Assembly: GCA_038380435.1 (NCBI GenBank)
Contig: JAWZYU010000028.1
Location: 43,707,095 to 43,771,094 of the forward strand
DNA length: 64,000 bases
DNA from: Ryuthela nishihirai
Taxonomy: Eukaryota; Arthropoda; Arachnida; Araneae; Heptathelidae
Direction of reading: 5' to 3'
Below, piece after piece: positions 9,440 through 20,233 of this stretch. Position 1 is the first letter of the stretch. Each line of letters begins with the position of its first letter. Under the pieces are notes generated by a model. That model did not search any database. It was not told the origin of the DNA and saw only the letters and a list, made by a program, of their open reading frames with translations. Made by a program: the position numbers and the translations under genes.

Positions 9440-9600
9440 TACGAAATGGCCTTGACTGGAAGCTTCCATTCGACTCGTAACAGCTCTTCAGTGGATTCCC
9501 TCTCTCAACTTTCTCTGAACCTTCGGGGTCCTTGTGACATGGACACTCAGCCCATTATGTCTGCCAAAGTGCCTATCACATGTGAAACAACCTAACCCAC
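9440..9600 (+). mobile_element. SINE-A tail, old fragment
   Basis: A diverged tail with TGGCCTTGACTGGAAGC, CTTCGGGGTCCTTGTGAC and a terminal GTGAAACAACCTAACCC. Confidence 0.65.
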
Positions 9601-9838
9601 TATTAAAATTTAAAATTTATAGCATAAATGCAATCGTTTGCGATGTTCGTTAAAAATATTGCATCGTTTTCCATCACTAGAGGACTCCATTAGAACTTTC
9701 TGTCAATTCAAAAAGGGGGAATCTTAATACTTCATCAATACCATACCTCTCTAACTAAAGAATAAAAAATTATAAGCTAAAAACAAAAAATTCGAATGTC
9801 TGCAGAGAGACGGCAAAGTATGAAAACTGTACTTCGTG

Positions 9839-10255
9839 CCTTATTCGAGAAGGGGCGGGGGCGGGGGTGGCTCAGTCGGTAGCGCGCCAGGCTCGTAATC
9901 TGTAGTTCCCAGGTTCGAGTCCCAGCTGGGTCAGCGTTGAGATTTATCTCCGCAAAATTCCTCCGCCCTGCCCACGGTCAGTAGGGGACACCGATGGGCT
10001 TGGAAAGGCCGCCGTCCGTCGGATGGGACGTTAAGCCGTGGCCCCGTGTGCGGGAGAGCCATACCCTGTGCACGTTAAAGAACACGCTGGATGGCCTTGA
10101 AGGGAGGCTACCATCTGTCTCCCAACAGCTGTTCCAGTGGGTCCCCTTCCCCAACCTTCTCTGAGCCTTCGGGGTTCATGTGACCTGGCCATTTAGCCCA
10201 TGGTGTACAAAAATGCGCCGCTCAGAGGTAAAATAACCCAAACCTTATTCGAGAA
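9839..10255 (+). mobile_element. SINE-A, full length
   Basis: Complete head, central domain and single tail at about 9852-10242, bounded by the 13-bp direct repeat CCTTATTCGAGAA at 9839-9851 and 10243-10255. A useful reference copy for the family. Confidence 0.9.
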
Positions 10256-10734
10256 AGAGCAAAAAAAGAGTATAATTCCAGTCGAAAAGAGAGTCAGGAC
10301 AATATTGACAGAAGTTATCCATCATAGGGATAAGAACATTTTACCGCGCAGATTAAAAAAGTCATCCAGAAGTTGTCCTTAAATTCTTTCCTCTTCAGCT
10401 ATCACCAGAGCTCTCAGTCGAAACACAGCAAGATATGACATTCAATTCTTAAACCTTTATTTAAATGCATTTACAAAGAGAACTCTGGATTATCTTTCGG
10501 GGAATTCTTTGTTTCCATGTGACGCAATTTATACATGAAGGACTTAGAAATATTAGAATTCATTATATACTTTGAAAAAACATTAAAAAATAAGTGATAA
10601 GCACAAAGACTCTGAGAAGTTGATCCCTTCTCAACAGGGTGAAAAAAAATCAAAATGTCTCTAGTAATTTGGCAGTTCCTATGTTTCTATTTCTCTTGAG
10701 ATGAATTAAGTTGTTTGAACTCTGAGCTGACCCA
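10256..10734. other. No recognised feature
   Basis: No gene, tandem repeat or known element seen in this AT-rich stretch. Confidence 0.4.
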
Positions 10735-10791
10735 TTTTGCATAGAGTGGGCTCAATGACCAGGTCACAAGGACCCCGAGGTAGTAGAGAAG
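10735..10791 (-). mobile_element. SINE-A tail fragment
   Basis: A short reversed tail (GTGGGCTCAATGACCAGGTC then ACAAGGACCCCGAGG) directly before a younger full copy. Confidence 0.6.
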
Positions 10792-11172
10792 AATGGTAAA
10801 GGGTTGGGTGTTTTACCTCCGAGCGGCACGTTTTTCCACACAATGGGCAGGTCACAAGGACCCCGAAGGCTCAGAGAAAGTTGGGGGAGGGGTACCCACT
10901 GGAACAGCTGTTTGGGAAACAGATGGCAGCCTTCCGTCAAGGCCATCCAGCGTGTTCTTTAACGTGCACAGGGTATGGCTCTCCCGTATACGGTTTTACG
11001 GCTTAACGTCCCATCCGACGGACGGCGGCCTTTTCAAGCCCATCGGTGTCCCCTTCTGACCGTGGGCAGGGCGGGGAGTTTTGAGGAGATAAATCTCAAC
11101 GCTGACCCAGCTGGGACTCGAACCTGGGATTACGAGCGTAGCAAGCTACCGACTGAGCCGCATTGGTAAAGG
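10792..11172 (-). mobile_element. SINE-A, full length
   Basis: Reverse-strand copy from GTTGGGTGTTTTACCTC to the head near 11161. It is flanked by an imperfect duplication (ATGGTAAAGG / TTGGTAAAGG). The anticodon-stem region of the head carries a small deletion. Confidence 0.85.
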
Positions 11173-11237
11173 AGATCTACTGGCTAGTTGTTAATAGATA
11201 GACAGAAGTCTCTCGTGAACGCCAACCAGAGAATTAA

Positions 11238-11345
11238 TTAACGTGCTCAGGGTTTGCTCTCTCTCCTGCACATGAGACCACGGCTTAATGTCCCATCCGC
11301 GGACGATGCTCATTTCAAGCCCATCGGTCGCTTCTTTGTCACCGA
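11238..11345 (-). mobile_element. SINE-A central-domain fragment
   Basis: Reversed central domain with CACGGCTTAATGTCCCATCC and CAAGCCCATCGGT. Head and tail are missing. Confidence 0.65.
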
Positions 11346-11629
11346 CAGCTGAAAATATCTTCTTTGAAATGTACTAATGGCCTATTCCCCGAAAAAGATG
11401 GGTTATACTTTAGGTGCTATATTTTGTTGATTCTGTGCATCATCACAAATAAATAGCTCAGAGTCCTAGTTCCAGTACATGTACAACTATCACTTACAGA
11501 CAATTTTTTGAGACTTGATTTCGCACGAACTTCCCATTTTCTTTCCATTCCAGCGGATTAAATAACCGAATATCAAGTATCCTCAGGATCAGGAGAAATA
11601 TTGAAATTTCCCGATTCAACTGGACGTTT

Positions 11630-12430
11630 TTACATTCGGCTGTTTGATCTCCGAAAGAACACCGTCCGTCAAATGGTACGTTAAGCTGGTCCAATGTACA
11701 GTGGCTCAAAAAAATATCCGAACACTGTGGTTGAGTACAGAATTCAGAAAAAATATCTGGCGACGATTTTTTTTAGCAATTAGTGACTTTTTTGAGCGAC
11801 TGTAGGTGGTCATATTATTTTGATACTAGATCGTGTGGGCTCACTCACGGAAATATTGAGCGTGTGCAGTTACCGTTCACAGCAAACTAGAGCGTGCTCC
11901 AGTTTGCACACGCTCCAGTTTGCCAGATTATTTTTTTTGCCAGATCGCTAATTGCTAAAAAAATCGTTGCCAGATATTTTTTCTGAATTCTGTACTCAAC
12001 CATAGTGTTCGGATACTTTTTTGAGCGACTGTAGGTGGTCATATTATTTTGATACTAGATCGTGTGGGCTCACTCACGGAAATATTGAGCGTGTGCAGTT
12101 ACCGTTCACAGCAAACTAGAGCGTGTGCAGTAACTGCACACGCTCCAGTTTGCTGTGAAAGGTAACTGGAGCGTGTACAGTTGCTGTACATGCTCCAGAT
12201 ATTTTTCCTGAATTCTGTAATGACGTGACACGAAGGTTGCCAGATCACTAATTGCTAAAAAAAATCGTTGCCAGATATTTTTTCTGAATTCTGTACTCAA
12301 CCACAGTGTTCGGATATTTTTTTGAGCGACTGTACGTTAGAGCCACACATTGTTAACTTTAAGGAACATGCTGTATGACACTGACTTTAGGTTTCTGTCT
12401 GTCTCCTAACATATCTCCCCAGTGACGTAC
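11630..12430 (+). mobile_element. Old SINE-A fragment split by a foldback element
   Basis: The left part (CCGTCCGTCAAATGGTACGT, 11660-11695) and right part (TTAACTTTAAGGAACATGCTG and on, 12338-12430) together follow the SINE-A order. The composite foldback element lies between them. Confidence 0.65.
11697..12337. mobile_element. Composite foldback MITE, Tc1/mariner-like ends, family FB1
   Basis: The ends are TACAGTGGCTCAAAAAAATA and the inverted form ...TTTTTTGAGCGACTGTA, with TA at each outer edge. Inside are a second terminal repeat (about 12000-12040), TATCTGGCAACGATTTTTTT blocks in both orientations and several short perfect palindromes built on GAGCGTGTGCAG. No transposase is encoded. 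Related copies are at 43563, 55852 and 63908. Confidence 0.8.
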
Positions 12431-12754
12431 CAGAAGGGGGAGCAGACCCTTCCCCCCCAAAAATCCTTCCGTCTCATACAAAATCTCAAAACTGTCTACC
12501 TGCTTTGAAATCCAAAACAATTATCTTTGTATAATTTTATTTTAGCTCCATATTTTATGACCGACACTTAAAATAGATAAAAAAAAAAACCCCATAAAAT
12601 CTCATTCCATATGGAATATTATTTCAACCTTTTCTGTTCCGTGGATCATCTTAGTAATTGGGAAACCGTAGTCAAGTTTTATTCTCAGAATCCCGAAGCT
12701 GAATCCTGGGACACCCTGAAAACTCAATTCTCTCCCTCCCCACGAAACTAAATC

Positions 12755-12885
12755 CCGTGTCTTGACTGGCTGTCCCGTCCTTCAACGTCTCTGTGCCCAT
12801 GGGGCCCTTGTAACCTGGTCATTTAACCCACCCTGCGCAAAGAAAGTGACGCTCAGAAGTAAAACAACTCAATCCAACATTTCGC
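12755..12885 (+). mobile_element. SINE-A tail, old fragment
   Basis: CCCTTGTAACCTGGTCATTT then AACCCACCCTGCGC and GTAAAACAACTCAATCC match the SINE-A tail with substitutions. Confidence 0.65.
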
Positions 12886-13049
12886 TTTAATTTTCACTTC
12901 GAACTCTTGAATGATTGTCTGGATTATCTGATTCTTCGTAATAAAATTATGCATTAAAGAAAATGTGTCCGAAATTGCAGGGAAAAAAAGCAGGTAATAA
13001 AAAGAGAAGAAGAATTTAACAACCCTAATTTTTCCCATCCGTTAAAAAA

Positions 13050-13250
13050 AACGCTAGCAGACCACGCCATTGTCAAGGAGTGAAAAGGCGGGAAGGTCAT
13101 CATTAGTAGCGGCATTTTAGGAGAACCCAGACACTGTTTTGTTCGCTTTCATTTTGCTCTTTGACTCTTCTTTTCAAGCGGACCACGCCTCAAACATTCC
13201 TCGGAGTGTTGACTTTCTGTCTCTGAAACCTATTACGAATAAATGCCGTC
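13050..13250 (+). repeat. Duplicated segment, copy 2 (partner 8556-8745)
   Basis: Collinear with 8556-8745. This copy continues past the point where the other is interrupted by a SINE-A head, so it approximates the empty site. CCTTTTTTTCAG at about 13250 resembles a splice acceptor but no convincing exon follows. Confidence 0.8.
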
Positions 13251-13644
13251 CTTTTTTTCAGGGTGTTGGGTTTCGTGATTTTTCTTATCGAGTCGAGAAT
13301 AAACAGAGAAAGATCAACAAGAGGATGGAGAGGAAAAGAATGTGATCTTTAGTATGAAGAGAAAAGAGAACGAAGATGGGGAGAGTTTCGTCAGGGAATT
13401 TGTTTCTTCTCATTGAGAATCCTTTTTCTTTTTGACTTACAAATAGCAGAATGGCAAAGTCGCAAAATCACCAAAGACGTTGACAGCTGAGATCCTTGAT
13501 GATGCAGCTACTAGGGGGAACTCGTGTTTGTGGAATTTTGTTATAAACCGAAAGAAAAGAAAATTTTAACGTATGTGTTGATATTTCGCTTTTACTTCTT
13601 TGCCTGTTTGTTTATGATTTATGTGTTTATTCTTCAACAGCGGT

Positions 13645-14044
13645 GGGAGTGGTGGGGTGGGGTTGTGTAACACAGTCTGTAGTGCGCCAGGCTCGTAATC
13701 TGCAGTTGTTAGGTTTGAGTCCCACTTGGGCCAGCGTTGAGGTTTCTCTCCGTAAAACTCCCCGCCATGCTCTCGATCAGTAGGGGACACCAATGGGCCT
13801 GGAAAGTCCGCTATCCGTCGGGTGGTACATTAAGCGTGTCCCTATGTGCGGGAGAGCCATGCCCAATGCATGTTAAAGAACATGCTGGATGACCTTGAAG
13901 GGAGGCTATCCATCTCTCTCCTAACAGCTGTCCAATAGATCCCCTCCCCGAACTTTCTCGGAGCCCTCGGGTTCTTTGTGATCTGGTCATTTAGCCCATT
14001 GTGTGCAAAAGAGTGCTGGTTAGAGGTAAAACAACCCAACCCCA
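13645..14044 (+). mobile_element. SINE-A, diverged full-length copy
   Basis: Head (AGTGCGCCAGGCTCGTAATC), weak B box (GGTTTGAGTCCC), central domain and tail to GTAAAACAACCCAACCCC. Many substitutions indicate age. Confidence 0.8.
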
Positions 14045-14049
14045 TATAG

Positions 14050-14432
14050 TGGTGGAACCGGAATCGGCTGAGTCGGTAGCTCTCAAAGCTCGTAACCTGC
14101 AATTTCCAGGTTCGAGACCAATTGTGCCAGTATTGAGCTTTACGTTCGTTAAACCCATCGTGCCCCCTGTGAGAAAGGGGACACAGCTCTGCTTGGGGAG
14201 TCGACGTCAATCGGCTGGGACGTTAAGCTGTGGAGCAGTGTGACGGAGAGCTATACTCTGGACACATTAAAAACACACTGGATCGCCTGAACGGAAGGTT
14301 CCATCTGTCTGCTAACAGCTGTCCAGTGGGCCCTTCTTCCAATCTTCTCTGAGCCCTTGGGGTCCTTGTGACCGCCATTGTACTAAAAAGCTAAAAAATT
14401 AGAATGCCGCTTAGATAAAACAACCCAACATT
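14050..14432 (+). mobile_element. SINE-A, very diverged copy
   Basis: Head GAGTCGGTAGCTCTCAAAGC, B box GGTTCGAGACC, central domain GGGACGTTAAGCTGTGG and terminal AAAACAACCCAAC. It directly follows the previous copy, head to tail. Confidence 0.75.
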
Positions 14433-14503
14433 TTTTCCATTAAATGCATATGTTAGAAGTTATAGAGCTACGAAGTTAGATTCCCATTGCCATTACATGG
14501 TTG

Positions 14504-14886
14504 TTGGTTGTTTTACCTCTGAGCGGCACTTTTTTGCACACCATGGGCTAAATGGCCAGGTCACATGGACCCCGAAGGCTCAGAAAAGGTTGGGGGAGGG
14601 GACCCACTGGAACAGCTGTTGGGAGACAGATGGTAGCCTCCCGTCAAGGCCATCCAGCGTGTTCTTTAACGTGCACAGGGTATGGCTCTCCCGCACACGG
14701 GGCCACGGCTTAACGTCTCATCCGACGGACGGCGGCCTTTCCAAGCTCATCGGTGTCCCCTACTGACCGTGGGCAGGGCGGGGAATTTTGCGGAGATAAA
14801 TCTCAACGCCGACCCAGCTGGGACTCGAACCTGGGAACTGCAGATTACGAGCCTGGCGCGCTACCGACTGAGCCACCCCCGCCCCT
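14504..14886 (-). mobile_element. SINE-A, full length, young
   Basis: Reverse copy from GTTGGTTGTTTTACCTC to CTGAGCCACCCCCGCCCC, close to the other young copies. The flanks TGCCATTACATG / TGCAATAACATG look like an imperfect target-site duplication. Confidence 0.88.
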
Positions 14887-15340
14887 GCAATAACATGAAA
14901 ATTTCTAATATTTGGTAAGGAAATGTATTTCAAATCGATGCAGAATTGACTTTTATCCAAAATATTTTAGCATATCCACCACAATTTAAATCGCACTTGT
15001 ATTAAATCAAACGGGAACAATGTTGCAGTGATTTGAGTATTGGTTCTGACGTCATCTCCCTAAAACCGCAGCAATTAATTTCCGAGACAACCGACATTAA
15101 CGTCTGTTCCTCAAAGTCTTTTACAAACTTTAATGTGTTCTGCCTCTTAGTGACATCGTTTGGTGATTCACTCGATTGGCTTCTCAGGCAGAAATTATTA
15201 ATGACTCTTTAACGATCGCACACCTCCAAGCTGGCCAAACCTAACGACAGCTTCATTTCCTCTTGGAGTTGAATCGTAAGTCCGAAATGGACTAAACGTG
15301 GTCACGCCATGTTTGCCTCCGTAGACAAAATAAACAACAA
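14887..15340. other. No recognised feature
   Basis: Unique-looking DNA; no coding or repeat signal recognised. Confidence 0.4.
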
Positions 15341-15343
15341 ATA

Positions 15344-15912
15344 CCTCACATATGGGGGCCGGGGTGGCTCAGTCGGTAGCGCGCCAGGCTCGTAATCTGT
15401 AGTTCCCAGGTTCGAGTCCCAGCTGGGTCAGCGCTGAGATTTATCTCCGCAAAATTCCCTGCCCACGGTCAGTAGGGGACACCGATGGGTTTGGAAAGGC
15501 CGCCGTCCGTCGGATGGGACGTTAAGCCGTGGCCCCTTGTGCGGGAGAGCCATACCCTGTGCACGTTAAAGAACACGCTGGATGGCCTTGACGGGAGGCT
15601 ACCATCTGTCTCCCAACAGCTGTTCCAATGGATCCCCTCCCCCAACCTTCTCTGAGCCTTCGGGGTCCTTGTGACCTGGCCATTTAGCCCATGGTGTGCA
15701 AAAAAGTGCTGCTCGGAGGTAAAACAATCCAACGTTAAAGAACACGCTGGATGGCCTTGAGGGGAGGCTACCATCTGTCTCCCAACAGCTATTCCAGTGG
15801 GTCCCCTCCCCCAACCTTCTCTGAGCCTTCGGAGTCCTTGTGACTTGGCCATTTAGCCCATGGTGTGCAAAAAAGTGCCGCTCAGAAATAAAACAACCCA
15901 ACCTCACATATG
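15344..15912 (+). mobile_element. SINE-A with two tandem tails
   Basis: Head and central domain are followed by two tails, the unit start CGTTAAAGAACACGC lying at 15564 and 15733, again 169 bp apart. The 547-bp insertion (15355-15901) is bounded by CCTCACATATG at 15344-15354 and 15902-15912. The tail-tail junction is the same as in the copy at 7293. Confidence 0.9.
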
Positions 15913-16130
15913 CAGCCAGTTTGTTCATTTACTATGTTGACACGACTGTAATGTAACTAATCCTAACGAAATGCATAATTGCTGTAGTTTCTATGGCTTG
16001 AAAAGAATTTAATTCTGATCTCTAAACGAAATCTATTCAATTTTTGAATCTTTACGAATGAAAAAGGGAGTTTTGTAACGAAAGATTTACCGTAAGTTTA
16101 AACTATCCTAAATAAAAATTGTTTTGAGAA

Positions 16131-16464
16131 AGGTTCGAGTCCCAGCTGGGTCAGCGTTGAGATTTATCTCCGCAAAATTCCCCGCCCTGCCCACGGTCAG
16201 TAGGGGACACCGATTGGCTTGGAAAGGCCGCCGTCCGTCGGATGGGACGTTAAGCCGTGGCCCCGTGTGCGGGAGAGCCATACCCTGTGCACGTTAAAGA
16301 ACACGCTGGATAGCCTTGACGGGAGGTTACCATCTGTCTCCCAACAACTGTTCCAGTGGGTCCCCTCCCCCAACCTTCTCTGAGCCTTCGGGGTCCTTGT
16401 GACCTGGCCATTTAGCCCACGGTGTGCAAAAAAGTGCCGCTCAGAGGTAAAACAACCCAACCAT
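16131..16464 (+). mobile_element. SINE-A, 5'-truncated at the B box
   Basis: It starts at GGTTCGAGTCCCAGCTGGGT and continues intact to the AAAACAACCCAACC tail. The A box is missing, so the copy should be transcriptionally dead. Confidence 0.88.
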
Positions 16465-16477
16465 ATTATCATACAAT

Positions 16478-17100
16478 TTCCAGGTTACGCCAATGGGAAC
16501 CAAATTCGAAGCTCTATAACTTTTAAAATACAACACTCAAGGAAAAAATGTGATCGAAAATAAATTAAAACATCATAATTGAAATCAAATCGTCATAATA
16601 ATCATTCAAATCATCATAATCGAATTAAATCAAAACATCATAATTCGATTATGATGTTTTAATTTATTTAAATCTCGATTTTGAGCATTTCCGTTCAGTG
16701 CTTAAAGAGGGATCTAAGTTAGAATATTTAACAATAAATTTTATGGTTTTATAAAAATCATTCAGAATTGTCTAATATTGAAATAATCGTTATGCAAACT
16801 TCTAAAACATGTGTTTATTACACTAAATGGTTTGAAACAATTCTCTCTATTTACGCTTTAATTAATTCCTGAGGTAAATTCTTATAACGCATTACTGTTG
16901 GGAAATATTACATCTACCATAATTCTTTAAGTAATGAACGAATATTATTGAAAATCGAGATTTAAATAGATTTGATTATGACCAATCCTGGTTTTTTTTG
17001 GTTACTTTTTTTTATCTTCAGTCACATTTCCCATTAAATGCATAAATTTGAATTATAGAGTTTCGAAGTTTGATTTCCATTAACATCACATGTTAATTCC
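16478..17100. repeat. AT-rich inverted repeats and dispersed-repeat copies
   Basis: AAATTAAAACATCATAATT (about 16562) is inverted as AATTATGATGTTTTAATTT near 16640. AAATCTCGATTTTGAGC near 16668 is inverted near 16950. The 'CCATTAAATG' dispersed repeat lies at both outer ends, reversed at about 16478-16560 and forward at 17022-17095. This looks like a foldback element with degenerate arms. Confidence 0.55.
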
Positions 17101-17289
17101 CTATTTTAGTAGAAGTCCTGCCAAAGTTAGGAGCAGTTTCTACGATACCTTTCTGAAAATTGCAAATAATGAAAATGATAATAAGAGTAATTTAGCCCTC
17201 TAACAACCTTAATCAAATGCTAAACACTTTTTCCATTACGTTAATCGAATCTGTTGTGGGAAAAACATTTTATAGAGAAAACAGAATAT

Positions 17290-17570
17290 TTTAATGATAA
17301 TAATAATAATAATCTTTATTCACATTTATGTTAATTATACAAGAGTTTAAACAAATGACCCGCAAAGCATCTGCTTGTCAGCAGGAGAGAAGAATAATAA
17401 CGTTTCATGAAAATACATAAGATAAAAATTGTCAATACATAAGATAAAATTATAATAATATAATCAATAATAATAATTATATATTATATCAATTATAATA
17501 TATAATATAATTATATATTATATAATAATAATATATATATTATATATTATATATAATTATATATTATACA
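17290..17570. repeat. (TAA)n / (TA)n low-complexity tract
   Basis: Runs of AATAATAATAAT and TATATTATATAATTATATA. The MITE at 17570 is inserted into this tract. Confidence 0.8.
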
Positions 17571-18009
17571 GGGTGAATCTGAAAAAGTGGGCAAAACTTT
17601 ACGGGGTGATAGAACGCAGCTATACGAGCAATATTCGTCATAGAATGTATGGTCGGAACGAAAGCGGTGAGAAGTTAAAAGGTAGTTTTCCACTGTCACA
17701 TTTAAAGAATGAACACAAGAAGGAGAGGAGATACTTCAGAAAACATTTTATTAACAGGAATGTAATTGAGGTACATGCTCAAAGAAAGTGCATATCCGCC
17801 ATTTCGTGGTTAGTATAACCAGCCATCCTCTCGGCAATCCACGGTAGAAATGCCGTTGGGTGTGAGGACCGAACCTTTTATACCATTTCCAACGCCACCT
17901 AGCGGCTCGCCGTTTGCGTTCCGCCCATACTTTCTATGACGAATATTGCTCGTATAGCTGCGTTCTACCACCCAGTAAAGTTTTGCCCATTTTTTCAGAT
18001 TCACCCTGT
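17570..18009. mobile_element. Non-autonomous DNA transposon with CAGGGTGAATCTG ends
   Basis: Inverted arms of about 110 bp (17570-17680 and 17900-18009) begin CAGGGTGAATCTGAAAAA. They are flanked by TATA, so the target duplication is probably TA. Arms share the word CGTCATAGAAWGTATGG. The open frames seen inside the two arms are mirror images of each other and so are not genes. Confidence 0.75.
17775..17832 (-). pseudogene. Short relic resembling the start of a DUF4817-type protein
   Basis: On the minus strand, an ATG near 17825 opens a frame reading MAGYTNHEMADMHFL before a stop. The pattern YTN.E.ADMHF resembles, from memory, the N-terminus of DUF4817 helix-turn-helix proteins found in arthropod mobile elements. 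Only about 15 codons survive, so the assignment is tentative. Confidence 0.4.
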
Positions 18010-18129
18010 ATAATTATACTTATTATATCAATAATGATAATAATAATTTTATAATAAATAATTAATAAAATTATAATAATATAATCAATGCATAAGATAA
18101 AATTGTCATCGAATTATGTGAATTTCAGT

Positions 18130-18850
18130 GGAAGCTCCATTGTGATGGTTCAAATTTTTATATTGATTTTAGTGCCTAGAAGAAAATTTTTAGTCTTACT
18201 TTTGATTTCTTTAAATTTGTTTAATAAAATAATTTCTCTTGGTTATTAATTGAACACGTAAGGTACTGTATAAGCCCTTGTACATTTCCCGTAATAGTTC
18301 AATATTTTTAGAAGTTGGAAATAATTTTAGGATTGTAACCTTGTGTTTTTCCCATGAGAGATTTTAGATTTAAATTGATTGTCAAAAAATATTTTAAAGT
18401 GATACTATATTTGTAAAGGTTGTAAAAAAAAGTATGCCTAGATAATTTAGTTTTTTTCTGCTATGATAAAATGAATATCTTAAGTTGCATGGGATTATAT
18501 TTTTAGCAATGGATGATGGAACAGTTTGTGTTTTCTTTATATTTGTGAGGTTAGTTGAGCCGTATATTGTCAAACCATAAATCAATATAGATTCACAGAT
18601 AGCTTTGTAAACCAAAATACATGTATGTGTGCTTGCAACAAATTGTAGTTTGTAAAGTTTAGATGCACATAGACGCAAGTTCCCTGCTAACCTTTGAATA
18701 TGTGTATTCCATCGGAAGGTTGTGTCCATGTAGAGTCCAAGATATTTATGGCTCTCAACACGCTCAATCACAGTCGCAGCAGTCAGGGTCATGAGTTATA
18801 ATGTTGTGAGGACACAAGGCTCATTTCAAAATGTTGATATTTAGGAACAG
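18130..18850 (-). pseudogene. LINE reverse transcriptase C-terminal fragment
   Basis: The minus-strand open frame at 18394-18792 reads VESHKYLGLYMDTTFRWNTH, then a Y.AICESILIYGLTIYGS segment. These are the conserved block after the RT active site in jockey/RTE-like LINEs. Past its stop, the same strand resumes with SHGKNTRLQS..NYFQL near 18350-18270, the usual C-terminal sequence. The YADD box is not present, so this is a 3' fragment. It differs from the LINE at 0.9 kb. Confidence 0.8.
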
Positions 18851-20230
18851 CATCACGAATAAATGATTCAAAAATTCTCCTTTAGAAATTCCTAAATGTA
18901 AGAAAAGAAAAGCAGTAATAAAATTGAATGTTATGAAATTAAAGGACCAGCGGAATTCAGATTTCGTCTAAATAAATAAAATCTAACAAAGGAACAAAAA
19001 AAAAAAAAGAGAAAGAAAAAACTTAAAAACCCAAGAATACCCAACAAATTCCATTAAGATCCTAGAAGCTAACAGAAAATTCAGAACCTTTTCTAAATTC
19101 ATCTAATATCTCAGTTACATTTCTTAAGGTTTCCGTTATTTTCTACAGAAATGACCCCCCCCCCCCAATCCCATTCCACCCCAGAGTGTGTTGGTGATAA
19201 TAGTTTGCATTAGAACGTACGATGTTAATCCAAGAATTTCATTAACAGATGATAGTTATTACGTTGGACTCGTTAATGTGGGTGGAGAGAAGAACGCGCA
19301 CGGCACTTTTTCTATTTTCGGGAGCCTTCGGTGTACTGCACCGCCGGAACAAGTTAATATTCTTCCCCAGTAGCAAGTGCGGTACAGTTGTTAAGAACCA
19401 CGCCCAAGTCGTGTAATGTGCCACCCGTATTTACGACACATAAATTACCGGCGGGCACTTAAAATAATTATCGTCTAGTCTAAATCCAAAATTCGTATTT
19501 CGTCGTCGAAAACAGATTATCATCAGTCAGAAGTGGAGACGGAAATAACATTTCTAAAAGAGCACTCTTCTGTGCAGTTTTTAATATCATTCCTCTTCCC
19601 CCCCCCTCAATTTGGTTTATGGCCAAAGGTGATGAGGAACGCGAAGGCTCCTGCACTTTGCTTAAATGCCTCTGTTAGGCCTAACGAGATTTACGTCGTG
19701 GATTCTATTGCTCTGCGAATCCAGAGAGGTCCGCTAATTTGTTAACACGACGATAGTTCTTTGAAAGATGATGTATCGTTCTAGAAGAATACACCTTTTT
19801 GGGGTGGTGGAATACAAATAATACGTGCGTGCGAAACACAAAGAAGAAGACAGAGACTTTGTCTCAATGTGAATTATGAGTGATTTTGATAATTACCTAA
19901 ATCGCCATGAAATACAATGTCGTTGACATTGTTTACCGAAAAAAAACTTTTAATTATAGCGTCTCTCATATTTTTGCGAGATTCCAGTTAAATGCAACAA
20001 GGTCACAGAATGACAAAAACGTAATTGCTTGAAAAGGTTAACATAGTACGTGTTCTGACCTAAGAAACTTCAACGAAGAATAAATAGATTATTATTAACG
20101 TTATCTACTATTTCATCTACAAATGAGATTCACACTGCATGCATAATTTTGTGTTCGTTGGCTCTCATGCGGTTAATAATGAACTCAATGGAATATATGG
20201 TCAGTAATGCTTACGAATACAGTCCATTAT
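18851..20230. other. No recognised feature
   Basis: A long single-copy-looking stretch with poly-A and poly-C runs near 18990 and 19154. Open frames of 60-70 codons at 19188-19373 and 19533-19745 show no domain. No gene can be supported. Confidence 0.4.
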
Positions 20231-20233
20231 CAG

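Noticed and set aside
17573..18004. Two similar ORFs starting MNLKKWAKLY on opposite strands
   Set aside because: They are the inverted terminal arms of a MITE read from each end.
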